This document shows, one piece after another, positions 5,093 to 12,578 of a stretch of DNA of 33,199 nt (its first letter is position 1; each line of letters opens with the position of its first letter). The position numbers were made by a program, and so were the translations under genes. The stretch comes from Christensenella sp964494645. GTDB taxonomy: Bacteria; Bacillota; Clostridia; Christensenellales; Christensenellaceae. The stretch spans positions 1 to 33,199 of the forward strand of contig CAZBSH010000025.1 of NCBI GenBank assembly GCA_964494645.1, given 5' to 3'. The notes beneath the pieces are model-generated. The model did not search any database and was not told the origin of the DNA. It worked only from the letters and a program-made list of their open reading frames with translations.

Positions 5093-7510
5093 TTAAAGCT
5101 CGTGTTCTGTTCTCGCGATGATACTATCCTGCACCTCTTCCGCCAATTCATTGAAGAATGCGCTGTATCCAGCGACGCGTACGACCAGACCTTTGTATTT
5201 ATCCGGCGTTTCCTGCGCTTCGCGCAGCGTATCCGCCGAAACGATATTGAATTGTACATGTCCGCCGCCTAAGTTGATGTACGCCATAACCATATCAACC
5301 CATTTCTTCATGCCCTCCGGCGTAGAAACAGCCATCGGCGAAATTTTCTGGTTAAAGATCACGCCGTTCGCGCAGCGAATATGGTCGATCTTAGCAACAG
5401 ATTTCATAACGGCTGTCGGCCCTTGCTTGTCTACACCGTAATCCGGCGAAATACCGTCTGCCAGCGGTTCTCCCGAGGGTTTTCCATCCGGCAACGCGGC
5501 TGTCGCCATACCAAATGCCACATACGAAGCAACCGGCAGCAACGCAGCAACGAACGGTCCGCCGCGGTATGTTTCATAGCCCTTCATAGAGTCAAAATAG
5601 ATATCTGTTGCAATCTTGACCATTTCATCCGGTGCCGCAAGGTCGTTTCCATATTTCGGGACCTTATTTGCGAGGAATTCACGCAGCGGCTGTTCCTTCT
5701 CAAAGTTATCCTGCAATGCTGTCAAAACCTGGTCCATCGTATACAGCTTGTCTTCAAATACTACTTTTTTGATCGCGTATAAGGAGTCACCCGCGTTTGC
5801 GATACCTACACCAAGAGGACCTGTCCAGTTATAACGCGCGCCCCCCGCCGTAACGTCTTTTCCATTTTCGACACAATCGTCCACCAGCATAGAAGTAAGC
5901 GGCGTCGGGGAAAGATCTGCGTGTACCATATCAATGATGTTGTCCCACTTTACAAGCTTGCTCATACAATAATTCATTTGCGCTTTATACGCCGCTAAAA
6001 ATTCATCGAATGACGCAAAGGTACGCGGATCGCCTGTTGCAGGCGATACCTGCTTTCCGCTAATCCCACAAACACCGTTGTTAAGCGTCAGTTCTACCAC
6101 CTTGCTCAGGTTAAAATAACCACCGTTGCAACGTCCCCATGTATTAAGCGGTGTTGTTTCCACACAACCGACCGGCACATAATCGCGCGCTTCTTCAAAC
6201 GGAACGCCAATATTCATCATCGCCGGTACATATACCTCGTCGTTTACGAGCTGCGGCATACCATTGCCCATACGGATCGCTTCACAAGTGCGCTTTACAA
6301 ATTCAAACGGGCTGCCCCTGTGCAAACGCACCGAAAAGTTCGGTTGCATCAATAAAATATGCGAATGCGCTTCTAAACAACGGTATGAGAGATCGTTTGT
6401 GCCATCCGTTCCATCCGGACGAATACCGCCCACCGCCAGATTCTGTCCCATCGGGTAACCGGCGTGGAACGCAGCATCTTTTTCACAGTATATCTTGATA
6501 GGCTCCGTAAACTTGATCCAGAAAGACTCCAAGAGCTCCTGCGCCTGTATTTTGGACAGTTTCCCGCTCAGGATATCCTTTTCATAGTACGGATACATAT
6601 ACTGGTCAAAACGACCGGGCGTAATGGATACGCCATTATCATAAATCTGAGTAGCGACCTGCACAAACCACATGCTTTGCAACGCTTCATAAAAATCTGC
6701 CGCCGGAAACTCCGGAACGCGTCTGCAATTTTGAGACATACGAAGAAGCTCAGCCTTACGCTTCTCATTCGTTTCTTCTTCCGCGAGCTTTGCAGTCAAA
6801 TCCGCATAACGATGCGCAAATGCGATCATAGAGTCACAGATAGAAAGACATGCATGGTAGAACTTCAGCTTTTTCATGTCTTCTGCTTTCCAGTCTTCCA
6901 GTTGATCCATCTGTTCTTTGATATCCTGTTTAATACCGGCAAAGCCTTTTTTCAAAAGCTTTTCATACGTCAATGCCACATGCCCCAGACCGCCATCTTC
7001 ATGGAGACCGACGCTAAAGAGTCCCGCATCTTCACGCAGCAAGTTAACGTCCTCTGTCAGATAGCTCATCGTGCGGTCAAAGAATGTCTTGCCACGCCAA
7101 TACGTTACAACGTTTTCACGATAATCTGCGATTTGCTCGGGCGTGATCAAAAATTTGTCTTGCGCCCTTGTGGGGAATGTATCTATCTCTTTATCCACCC
7201 AGTCTACAGCGAATTCCGGGAATAGCGGCGCACTTCTTCTCTTGCTTGCTTGATGTCCGCAAATCAACTCATCCTCTACGACAAAAAGGCTCATTTCTTT
7301 TAAGATCGCGTCGAACGCCTTTGCCTTTCTGACATAAGAATCTTCTCCCTCTGTCTCCTTATAAACGCGCGTCACAATATGCGCACGCTCAAGACAAACC
7401 TCCGATTGTACATTGATGAGGCTGTCCTTTAGACGTTGGCATCTTTTATATTCCTCCGAATCCGGAGTCATAACATCCTGAATATTCAAAAACATTTCTG
7501 TGGTTCCCAT
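5093..7510 (-). CDS. Glycyl radical enzyme 1 (GCVE dehydratase/eliminase type), substrate unknown
   Basis: This 805-residue protein is a full-length glycyl radical enzyme. The radical-site loop VVRVAGYSAFF carries Gly781. The thiyl-radical cysteine is Cys449 in VGCVETTP, with the general acid/base Glu451. The GCVE signature places it with the eliminase-like branch (glycerol dehydratase, CutC, HypD and relatives), not pyruvate formate-lyase. Where glycerol dehydratase has NGHS, this protein reads NGVS (Val294-Ser295). The Asp that follows its GCVE motif appears to be Asn here. The start is placed at ATG 7510 because AAGGAGG sits 8 nt upstream. An ATG eight codons earlier has no such site. It lies downstream of the sugar binding-protein gene and 16 bp before the cupin gene. 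The second copy at 12579-15014 is a close paralogue. Confidence 0.88.
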   Translation of the reverse strand: MGTTEMFLNIQDVMTPDSEEYKRCQRLKDSLINVQSEVCLERAHIVTRVYKETEGEDSYVRKAKAFDAILKEMSLFVVEDELICGHQASKRRSAPLFPEFAVDWVDKEIDTFPTRAQDKFLITPEQIADYRENVVTYWRGKTFFDRTMSYLTEDVNLLREDAGLFSVGLHEDGGLGHVALTYEKLLKKGFAGIKQDIKEQMDQLEDWKAEDMKKLKFYHACLSICDSMIAFAHRYADLTAKLAEEETNEKRKAELLRMSQNCRRVPEFPAADFYEALQSMWFVQVATQIYDNGVSITPGRFDQYMYPYYEKDILSGKLSKIQAQELLESFWIKFTEPIKIYCEKDAAFHAGYPMGQNLAVGGIRPDGTDGTNDLSYRCLEAHSHILLMQPNFSVRLHRGSPFEFVKRTCEAIRMGNGMPQLVNDEVYVPAMMNIGVPFEEARDYVPVGCVETTPLNTWGRCNGGYFNLSKVVELTLNNGVCGISGKQVSPATGDPRTFASFDEFLAAYKAQMNYCMSKLVKWDNIIDMVHADLSPTPLTSMLVDDCVENGKDVTAGGARYNWTGPLGVGIANAGDSLYAIKKVVFEDKLYTMDQVLTALQDNFEKEQPLREFLANKVPKYGNDLAAPDEMVKIATDIYFDSMKGYETYRGGPFVAALLPVASYVAFGMATAALPDGKPSGEPLADGISPDYGVDKQGPTAVMKSVAKIDHIRCANGVIFNQKISPMAVSTPEGMKKWVDMVMAYINLGGGHVQFNIVSADTLREAQETPDKYKGLVVRVAGYSAFFNELAEEVQDSIIARTEHEL

Positions 7511-7619
7511 AACTAATGCCTCCTTATGGTTCATTTATAATATCTATTTCAAATAACTGCCCCCTCTTTGGCAATTATCTTATTTCCAAACTCTTCACCT
7601 TTTATTTTTTTAAATATAG

Positions 7620-7656
7620 TTTTGAGACAGGTAGCCTTTAAGCCCCTGCCTCAAAA
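7620..7656 (-). terminator. Intercistronic hairpin after the binding-protein gene
   Basis: On the minus-strand RNA, TTTTGAGGCAGG pairs with CCTGTCTCAAAA, 12 pairs including one G-U, around a 13-nt loop. Read on the plus strand the same position would be an A-C mismatch, which supports a minus-strand RNA structure. The following U-tract is poor, so it may be a partial terminator or a 3'-end protector that lowers expression of the radical-enzyme gene downstream. Confidence 0.55.
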
Positions 7657-7691
7657 CCATACCGAACTGAATTCTTGATCTTTACTGCTTC

Positions 7692-8756
7692 TTATTTATA
7701 AGCTTCGATATCTTTCTGATTTTGTTCGTATGTCTTCATGAAGTCTGCATATGTTTCTCTTGTGACAACCGTCAAAGGAGTCGCAACTTCGGCTTCGTCG
7801 ATCGTTTCGCCTTTTGCAGCTTTTACAGCGATCTGTACTGCCAGTTTGCCCATCTCGATCGGAGCCTGTACAACCGTAGCAGCTGTTACGCCGTTTTTGG
7901 AGATTGCATTCAGGATTTCCGGATCATCATCAACACCGATGATGTCATAATCTGTTCTGCCTGCAGCTTCTGTCGCGGAGATAACGCCAACGCCGTTCGT
8001 TGCATTTGCGCCGTATACGATGTCAAGCGTTCCTTCCGGATATGTCTGTGTCAAGTTCTCCATCAATGTCTGTGCTTCCTGTACGTTCAGGTTTGTCGGA
8101 TCCTGCTCTACTACTTCGATCTCAGGATACTGTGCCAGAACCTCTTTGAACCCTGCCGCTCTGTCAGCGATAGACGTGATCTGCGGATAACCGATGATCA
8201 ACACTTTACCTTTTTCAGAACCGTTTCTCTCTTTGAGGAGTTCCAAAGCATATTTGCCTGCTTCACGTCCGATATCCATGTTGTTGGATGCTACGTGAGC
8301 CACAACATCACCCTGCTCAGAACGAACGTCAACCGTTACCACCGGGATACCCGCTGCGTTTGCTTCCAATGTTGCCGGGGAAATAGCCGCCGAGTCAACC
8401 GGGTTTAAGATAAGCGCATTTACTTTTGTGCCGCTGATCATATCTTCCACGCCCTCAAGCTGCTTCTGAACATCGCCGGCGCCATCGAGGTCGATGAGCT
8501 TAACGCCCTGCGCTTCTGCTTCCTTCTTAGCTGCTGCCAGCATATCCTGGAAGAAGGGGAAGTTATAGTCCATCAAAGTCAGACCAATCGTGATTTCTCC
8601 GTCTGCCGCCGGTGCCGCAGCTTCCGCGCTTTCGCTCGGAGCAGCCGCGCTCTCACTGGGAGCAGCCGAGGATTCCTGTGCAGCCGGTGCAGAACATCCA
8701 ACAAAAGCTGTTACTGCCATAGCTACTACAAGTACTAATACCAATACTTTCTTCAT
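7692..8756 (-). CDS. Sugar ABC transporter substrate-binding lipoprotein (RbsB-like)
   Basis: This 354-residue protein starts with a lipoprotein signal peptide (MKKVLVLVLVVAMAVTAFVG) and lipobox Cys21. A Ser/Ala/Pro/Glu-rich linker to about residue 50 is followed by a periplasmic-binding type-4 domain: ITIGLTLMDYNFPFF, LILNPVDSAAI, HVASNNMDIGREAGKYA and IIGVDDDPEILNAI. Such proteins capture ribose, galactose, xylose, inositol or similar free monosaccharides outside the membrane. The ATG at 8756 is chosen because GGAGG precedes it and the signal peptide starts there. It completes the ATPase-permease-binding protein set, with a stem-loop between it and the permease gene that probably raises its relative mRNA level. 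The ligand cannot be predicted from sequence alone. Confidence 0.93.
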   Translation of the reverse strand: MKKVLVLVLVVAMAVTAFVGCSAPAAQESSAAPSESAAAPSESAEAAAPAADGEITIGLTLMDYNFPFFQDMLAAAKKEAEAQGVKLIDLDGAGDVQKQLEGVEDMISGTKVNALILNPVDSAAISPATLEANAAGIPVVTVDVRSEQGDVVAHVASNNMDIGREAGKYALELLKERNGSEKGKVLIIGYPQITSIADRAAGFKEVLAQYPEIEVVEQDPTNLNVQEAQTLMENLTQTYPEGTLDIVYGANATNGVGVISATEAAGRTDYDIIGVDDDPEILNAISKNGVTAATVVQAPIEMGKLAVQIAVKAAKGETIDEAEVATPLTVVTRETYADFMKTYEQNQKDIEAYK

Positions 8757-8785
8757 TTCTTTTCCTCCGTTTTTACTTATATTGC

Positions 8786-8803
8786 GCACGGTTTTTTCCG
8801 TGC
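8786..8803 (-). promoter_or_regulatory. Stem-loop between permease and binding-protein genes
   Basis: GCACGG (8786-8791) and CCGTGC (8798-8803) form a 6-bp stem with a 6-nt loop in the short gap between the two genes. Such hairpins commonly stabilise the binding-protein mRNA relative to the membrane components. Confidence 0.55.
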
Positions 8804-8807
8804 AAAC

Positions 8808-9776
8808 TTATTTATTACCTTTTTCATACAGGCTGACCGCCACCAGCAGTATAATGCCTGTAAATACCTGCTGCCAGAAAGACGAGATGCCCAGGATATT
8901 GAAGCCATTACTCAACAGCTGCATGAACAGACAACCGATGATCGTTCCAAAGATGTATCCCTTACCGCCTGTCAAAGCTGTTCCGCCAAGTACAACTGCT
9001 GCGATCGCGTCAAGCTCCATTCCCTGTCCCAGCGTCGGCTGACCGGATGCCAGTCGCATCGTGAGCAGGATACCTGTGAGACCGGCTGTAAAACCGCTGA
9101 TCGTATAGACCGCAATCTTTGTCCAGTCTACCTTGATCCCCGAAAGCCTTGCACATTCCTCATTGCCGCCTGTTGCATATACATGGCGACCAAATTTTGT
9201 AGAGCTCAAAACGATCCACGCCACAGCGACTACAACGATCATAATGATGACAGGTACCGGGATCGCTCCCACATATCCTCTGCCAAGTTGCAGCGCAGCT
9301 TCAGGGATGTTTGTGATCGGTCTGCCGCCTGTATATACAAGCGCCAGTCCGCGTGCCGTACTCATCAACGCCAGTGTTACGATAAACGCGGGTATTTTTA
9401 CTTTAGCAATGATGATACCGTTGATCAGACCTATCGCAGCGCCAACCAGAAGTCCCAACAAAAGTCCTGCCGGAACAGGCAATCCGTTCGTTGTCATAAA
9501 TCCTGCCGCAAGCGTTCCCGCGAGGCAGGCTACCGAACCAACCGAAAGGTCGATCCCTCCCAGTATCAGTACGAACGTCATACCGATTGCCACGATCAGC
9601 GACGGAGAAGCCTGACGCACAACATTAATCAGGTTGCTTTCCGTAAGGAACGAGTCCGAAGCGATCGAGAGTACAACGAACAATACGATAAAGGCACCAA
9701 CAATACTCAGTTGCGGAAAGCGCTTGATCTTCCCCCATACCGTATTTTCTTTTGCCAATACTACTTCCTTGTCCAT
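8808..9776 (-). CDS. Ribose-type sugar ABC transporter permease (RbsC-like)
   Basis: This 322-residue integral membrane protein matches the BPD_transp_2 permease family (RbsC, XylH, MglC). Hallmarks are LVAIGMTFVLILGGIDLSVG, followed by LAGTLAAGF, and the cytoplasmic coupling segment FGRHVYATGGNEECARLSGI (about 192-211), which contacts the ATPase. Later family segments are GFTAGLTGILLTMR and AIAAVVLGGTALTGGKG. About eight to ten hydrophobic segments are visible. It is separated from the ATPase stop codon by only 2 bp, so the two are translationally coupled. It would form the channel for the free sugar delivered by the downstream lipoprotein. Confidence 0.93.
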   Translation of the reverse strand: MDKEVVLAKENTVWGKIKRFPQLSIVGAFIVLFVVLSIASDSFLTESNLINVVRQASPSLIVAIGMTFVLILGGIDLSVGSVACLAGTLAAGFMTTNGLPVPAGLLLGLLVGAAIGLINGIIIAKVKIPAFIVTLALMSTARGLALVYTGGRPITNIPEAALQLGRGYVGAIPVPVIIMIVVVAVAWIVLSSTKFGRHVYATGGNEECARLSGIKVDWTKIAVYTISGFTAGLTGILLTMRLASGQPTLGQGMELDAIAAVVLGGTALTGGKGYIFGTIIGCLFMQLLSNGFNILGISSFWQQVFTGIILLVAVSLYEKGNK

Positions 9777-9778
9777 AA

Positions 9779-11293
9779 TTAACTGAGTCCCCCTTCAATT
9801 TGTTCTGTATTTCCTACCGAATATGACATGATTCTCTCTTGTGTCGCCTCCTGTGCATTCATCACAGCCTTCATTTCGCCTTCATGCATAACGATGATCC
9901 TGTCGGACATCCCTAACACTTCCGGCAGCTCGGACGAAATCAGTATGATACCAATCCCCTGCCGCGCCAGCTCCACAATAATCTTATGTATTTCTTCTTT
10001 TGCACCAACGTCCACGCCCCTTGTAGGCTCATCAAGTATCAGCACATCCACATCACGCGTGATCCATTTCGCAAGCGCAACCTTCTGTTGGTTTCCGCCA
10101 GATAAGTTCCCCACAAGTTGCATGATAGAAGGCGTCTTGATCCTCAGCTGCCTAACCGCTTCGTTACAAATTTCCGTCTCGCGCTTGAAATTCAGAAATC
10201 CCGCCTTTGTGATTTTATCCATATTGGTCACGCTGATATTATTTCTGATCTTACTGTTGAGGTCTACGCCCAGAAGCTTTCTGTCCTCCGGCAAATACGC
10301 GAGCTTATACTTCATCGCGTCATACGGCGTTTTGATCTTTGCTGTCTTCCCATTTACGCTGATTTCGCCGCTGTCGTATTTCATCGCTCCAAAAATAGAA
10401 AGCGCCACTTCCGTGCGTCCAGCGCCCACCAAACCTGAAAACCCGAGTATCTCCCCGCGTCTTAAATCAAAACTGATGTCGTTGAACATTCCCTTTTTTG
10501 TCAGCCCGTCCACCTTCAGCACCGTATCGCCGATCGGAACCTCCTGCTTGGGGAACATTTGTGTGATCTCTCGTCCTACCATGGAGGTAATGAGCTGATC
10601 CTGCGTCACCTGCTCGATTGGCCATTCACCAATATATTCGCCGTCACGCATAACCGTGATATAGTTTCCGATTGCAAACAACTCTTCCATACGGTGCGAG
10701 ATATAAATGATCGTCACCCCGTCCTCCGTCAGCTGTTTGATGATGCGGAACAGATGCTCCACTTCCTGCAATGTAAGCGACGAAGTCGGCTCGTCCATGA
10801 CGATAATCTTCGCGTCTACCGAAAGCGCTTTTACAATCTCCAACATTTGCTGCTTTGCCACGCTTAATTTGCTTACGACGTCCGTGGGGTCGATCCCCAT
10901 TTCGTACCTTTCCATCAATTCCGCAGTACGCTTCATCGTTTCTTTTTTATTGATGAGCATTCCCTTTGTGATCTCTTTACCAAGAAACACATTCTCCTGT
11001 ACCGTCATATCACGGCACAAATTGAGTTCCTGATAGATCATCGCGACCTTATTGGCCATCGAATCGTTCGGGTTGTGGATCTCCACCTGTTTCCCATCAA
11101 TAAAAATTTCCCCGGAATCTTTGTTGTACGCGCCAGCCAGTATCTTCATCAGGGTAGATTTTCCCGCCCCGTTTTCGCCTATCAGTACGTTAACTTTGCC
11201 CTTATAAGCTGAAAAACTGACATCTTTTAGTGCATGGACGCCCATGAAGCTTTTTGTAATATTCTTCATTTCCAGTGCTTTTGTGTCCAGCAA
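9779..11293 (-). CDS. Sugar ABC transporter ATPase, double domain (RbsA-like)
   Basis: The protein is 504 residues from the chosen start. Domain 1 has Walker A GENGAGKST, signature LSVAKQQMLEI and Walker B IIVMDEPTSSLT. Domain 2 has the typical degenerate Walker A GLVGAGRTE, signature LSGGNQQKV and LILDEPTRGVDVGAKEEI. This is the standard RbsA/MglA layout, and unlike the orphan ATPase at 2043-3557 its motifs are canonical. I place the start at TTG 11293 because AAGGAGGG lies 7 nt upstream and the length then matches the family. A longer frame overlaps the activase gene by about 40 bp and has no clear ribosome site. It powers the permease encoded 2 bp downstream. Confidence 0.9.
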   Translation of the reverse strand: MLDTKALEMKNITKSFMGVHALKDVSFSAYKGKVNVLIGENGAGKSTLMKILAGAYNKDSGEIFIDGKQVEIHNPNDSMANKVAMIYQELNLCRDMTVQENVFLGKEITKGMLINKKETMKRTAELMERYEMGIDPTDVVSKLSVAKQQMLEIVKALSVDAKIIVMDEPTSSLTLQEVEHLFRIIKQLTEDGVTIIYISHRMEELFAIGNYITVMRDGEYIGEWPIEQVTQDQLITSMVGREITQMFPKQEVPIGDTVLKVDGLTKKGMFNDISFDLRRGEILGFSGLVGAGRTEVALSIFGAMKYDSGEISVNGKTAKIKTPYDAMKYKLAYLPEDRKLLGVDLNSKIRNNISVTNMDKITKAGFLNFKRETEICNEAVRQLRIKTPSIMQLVGNLSGGNQQKVALAKWITRDVDVLILDEPTRGVDVGAKEEIHKIIVELARQGIGIILISSELPEVLGMSDRIIVMHEGEMKAVMNAQEATQERIMSYSVGNTEQIEGGLS

Positions 11294-11345
11294 TTCTTTT
11301 CCCTCCTTCAACCAACATTCTTCATCTATTTCACTTGTAAAATGA

Positions 11346-12239
11346 TTACCCGCCGATTCTGACAACAAGCCCATATTCCTCCGCAAGCCCTTTCAGGCGC
11401 TGCATTTCACTGTCGTCGGGCGTATACGCGTCATCGCATTCATACGCCATATGCATTTTCTTATATTTTGATTCCCCAAAGCGATGGTACGGCAGCAAAT
11501 GCAGTTCCTTTACTCCGATCTCCTTTGCGAAAGCCGCTGTTCTTCTGATGTTCTCGTCATCGCTGTTATACCCGCCGATCACGGGCACTCTCACAATCAT
11601 ATCCTTTTTTAACTGTGCCGCTTTACGCGCATTCTCAAGGATCGTCTCATTCCCAAGCCCTGTTAATTTCTCATGAACCACGCTGTCCATATGCTTGATG
11701 TCAAATAATATCTGGTCGGTATGCTCAAGAACCTTTTTTCCTTTTTCCCACTCGAACTGCCCGCATGTCTCAACTGCCAAATGAATAAAGTTCCCTTTCA
11801 GGCGGATTGCCAGTTGCTCCAAAAACTCGCTTTGTGTAAGCGGCTCACCTCCGGAGAACGTAACGCCACCGTCTGATGTCTGATAAAACGGATGGTCTTT
11901 CATGACCTCCTGCGTCACTTCCTCAACGCTCATGCGTTTTCCCATGATCTCTCGCGCGCCCGTGGGGCAAATAAACTCGCATTTTCCACAACCCGTACAC
12001 AGCGCCCTGTTCCATGTATCGGGCGTAAGTGCCTTTGTCGCGCATATTTCATAACAATGTCCGCAGCCCATACAATTGTCGGCTACAAGGCTCATCTCCG
12101 GAAAATAGTTCTGCGACTCCGGATTAGAGCACCATTTACACTTCAGCGGACAGCCTTTCATAAAAATATTTGTGCGTATCCCGTCCCCATCGTGCAGGCT
12201 GTAGCGTTGTATATTAAAAATCATTCCTGTTGTTTCCAT
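11346..12239 (-). CDS. Glycyl radical enzyme activating enzyme (radical SAM)
   Basis: This 297-residue activase installs the glycyl radical by 5'-deoxyadenosyl chemistry. The SAM-binding cluster motif is CPLKCKWC (Cys-x3-Cys-x2-Cys), about residues 30-37, within the family context SLHDGDGIRTNIFMKGC. Two ferredoxin-like cluster motifs follow, CMGCGHCYEIC and CTGCGKCEFICPTGA, as in activases of the eliminase-type enzymes and unlike the shorter pyruvate formate-lyase activase. VTFSGGEPL and the C-terminal LLPYHRFGESKY complete the fold. It is the only activase in the window, so it probably serves both paralogous radical enzymes. It has its own promoter and a long leader, and heads the activase-importer unit. 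Confidence 0.95.
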   Translation of the reverse strand: METTGMIFNIQRYSLHDGDGIRTNIFMKGCPLKCKWCSNPESQNYFPEMSLVADNCMGCGHCYEICATKALTPDTWNRALCTGCGKCEFICPTGAREIMGKRMSVEEVTQEVMKDHPFYQTSDGGVTFSGGEPLTQSEFLEQLAIRLKGNFIHLAVETCGQFEWEKGKKVLEHTDQILFDIKHMDSVVHEKLTGLGNETILENARKAAQLKKDMIVRVPVIGGYNSDDENIRRTAAFAKEIGVKELHLLPYHRFGESKYKKMHMAYECDDAYTPDDSEMQRLKGLAEEYGLVVRIGG

Positions 12240-12426
12240 TAATATTGCCCTTTCGCATCGGTGTATCGATCTATTTTCAGCAGATTAAAGTCGAAAAGAC
12301 AAACTCAAACTTTCTTACACTTACTGTTCCACTGAATATTTATTGTTGTAATCCTTGGTGATTGTTTTTAATATGATCCATATCTCCTGCCGGAAATGCG
12401 CTCCGGCGGGGGGTGCTCTCTTTTAT
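12240..12426 (-). promoter_or_regulatory. Long untranslated leader of the activase-importer operon
   Basis: About 185 nt separate the predicted transcription start from the activase ATG. The leader holds a GC hairpin, GCCGGA and TCCGGC at 12389-12394 and 12402-12407, next to a six-C run. A tiny 13-codon frame (12340-12381) starts 2 nt after AGGAG, too close for a normal ribosome site. I recognise no riboswitch family. Its length suggests post-transcriptional control. Confidence 0.4.
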
Positions 12427-12432
12427 GTGCTT

Positions 12433-12461
12433 ATCATAGCAGATTGATTATATAATTTCAA
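12433..12461 (-). promoter_or_regulatory. Strong promoter of the activase-importer operon with A-rich upstream element
   Basis: On the minus strand TTGAAA (12461-12456), a 17-bp spacer and TATGAT (12438-12433). The stretch just upstream (12462-12504) is almost pure A on the minus strand, like an UP element. The promoter lies between radical enzyme 2 and the activase, so the activase and importer can be expressed without enzyme 2. Confidence 0.75.
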
Positions 12462-12504
12462 TAGTTTTTTATTTTTTTTTAGAATTTTTTATTTTTTCTT
12501 TTAA

Positions 12505-12551
12505 TTAAGACAGGGCTGTGGTTTGAATTTCTTTCCACAGCCCTGTCTTAA
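12505..12551 (-). terminator. Perfect 17-bp hairpin at the end of radical enzyme 2
   Basis: TTAAGACAGGGCTGTGG (12505-12521) pairs with its exact complement at 12535-12551 around a 13-nt loop, 28 bp after the stop codon of glycyl radical enzyme 2. It isolates this gene from the activase promoter. The base following on the minus strand is A-rich, not U-rich, so termination efficiency is uncertain. Confidence 0.7.
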
Positions 12552-12578
12552 AATGAAAAAGAGTTAGTTGTATGCTGT

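Noticed and set aside
4495..7225. Long open frames on the plus strand opposite the cupin and GRE 1 genes.
   Set aside because: They are antisense to strongly conserved proteins, have no ribosome sites, and their translations look like cysteine- and histidine-rich noise.
5093..7510. Naming GRE 1 glycerol or propanediol dehydratase, CutC or HypD.
   Set aside because: GCVE alone does not define the substrate. NGVS and the Asn after the motif disagree with glycerol dehydratase as I recall it, and partner genes of the known systems (shell proteins, propanol dehydrogenase, P5C reductase) are missing.
12340..12381. A 13-codon frame in the activase leader with AGGAG just upstream.
   Set aside because: The spacing to the ATG is 2 nt, too short for normal initiation, and the codon content does not suggest an attenuation peptide.
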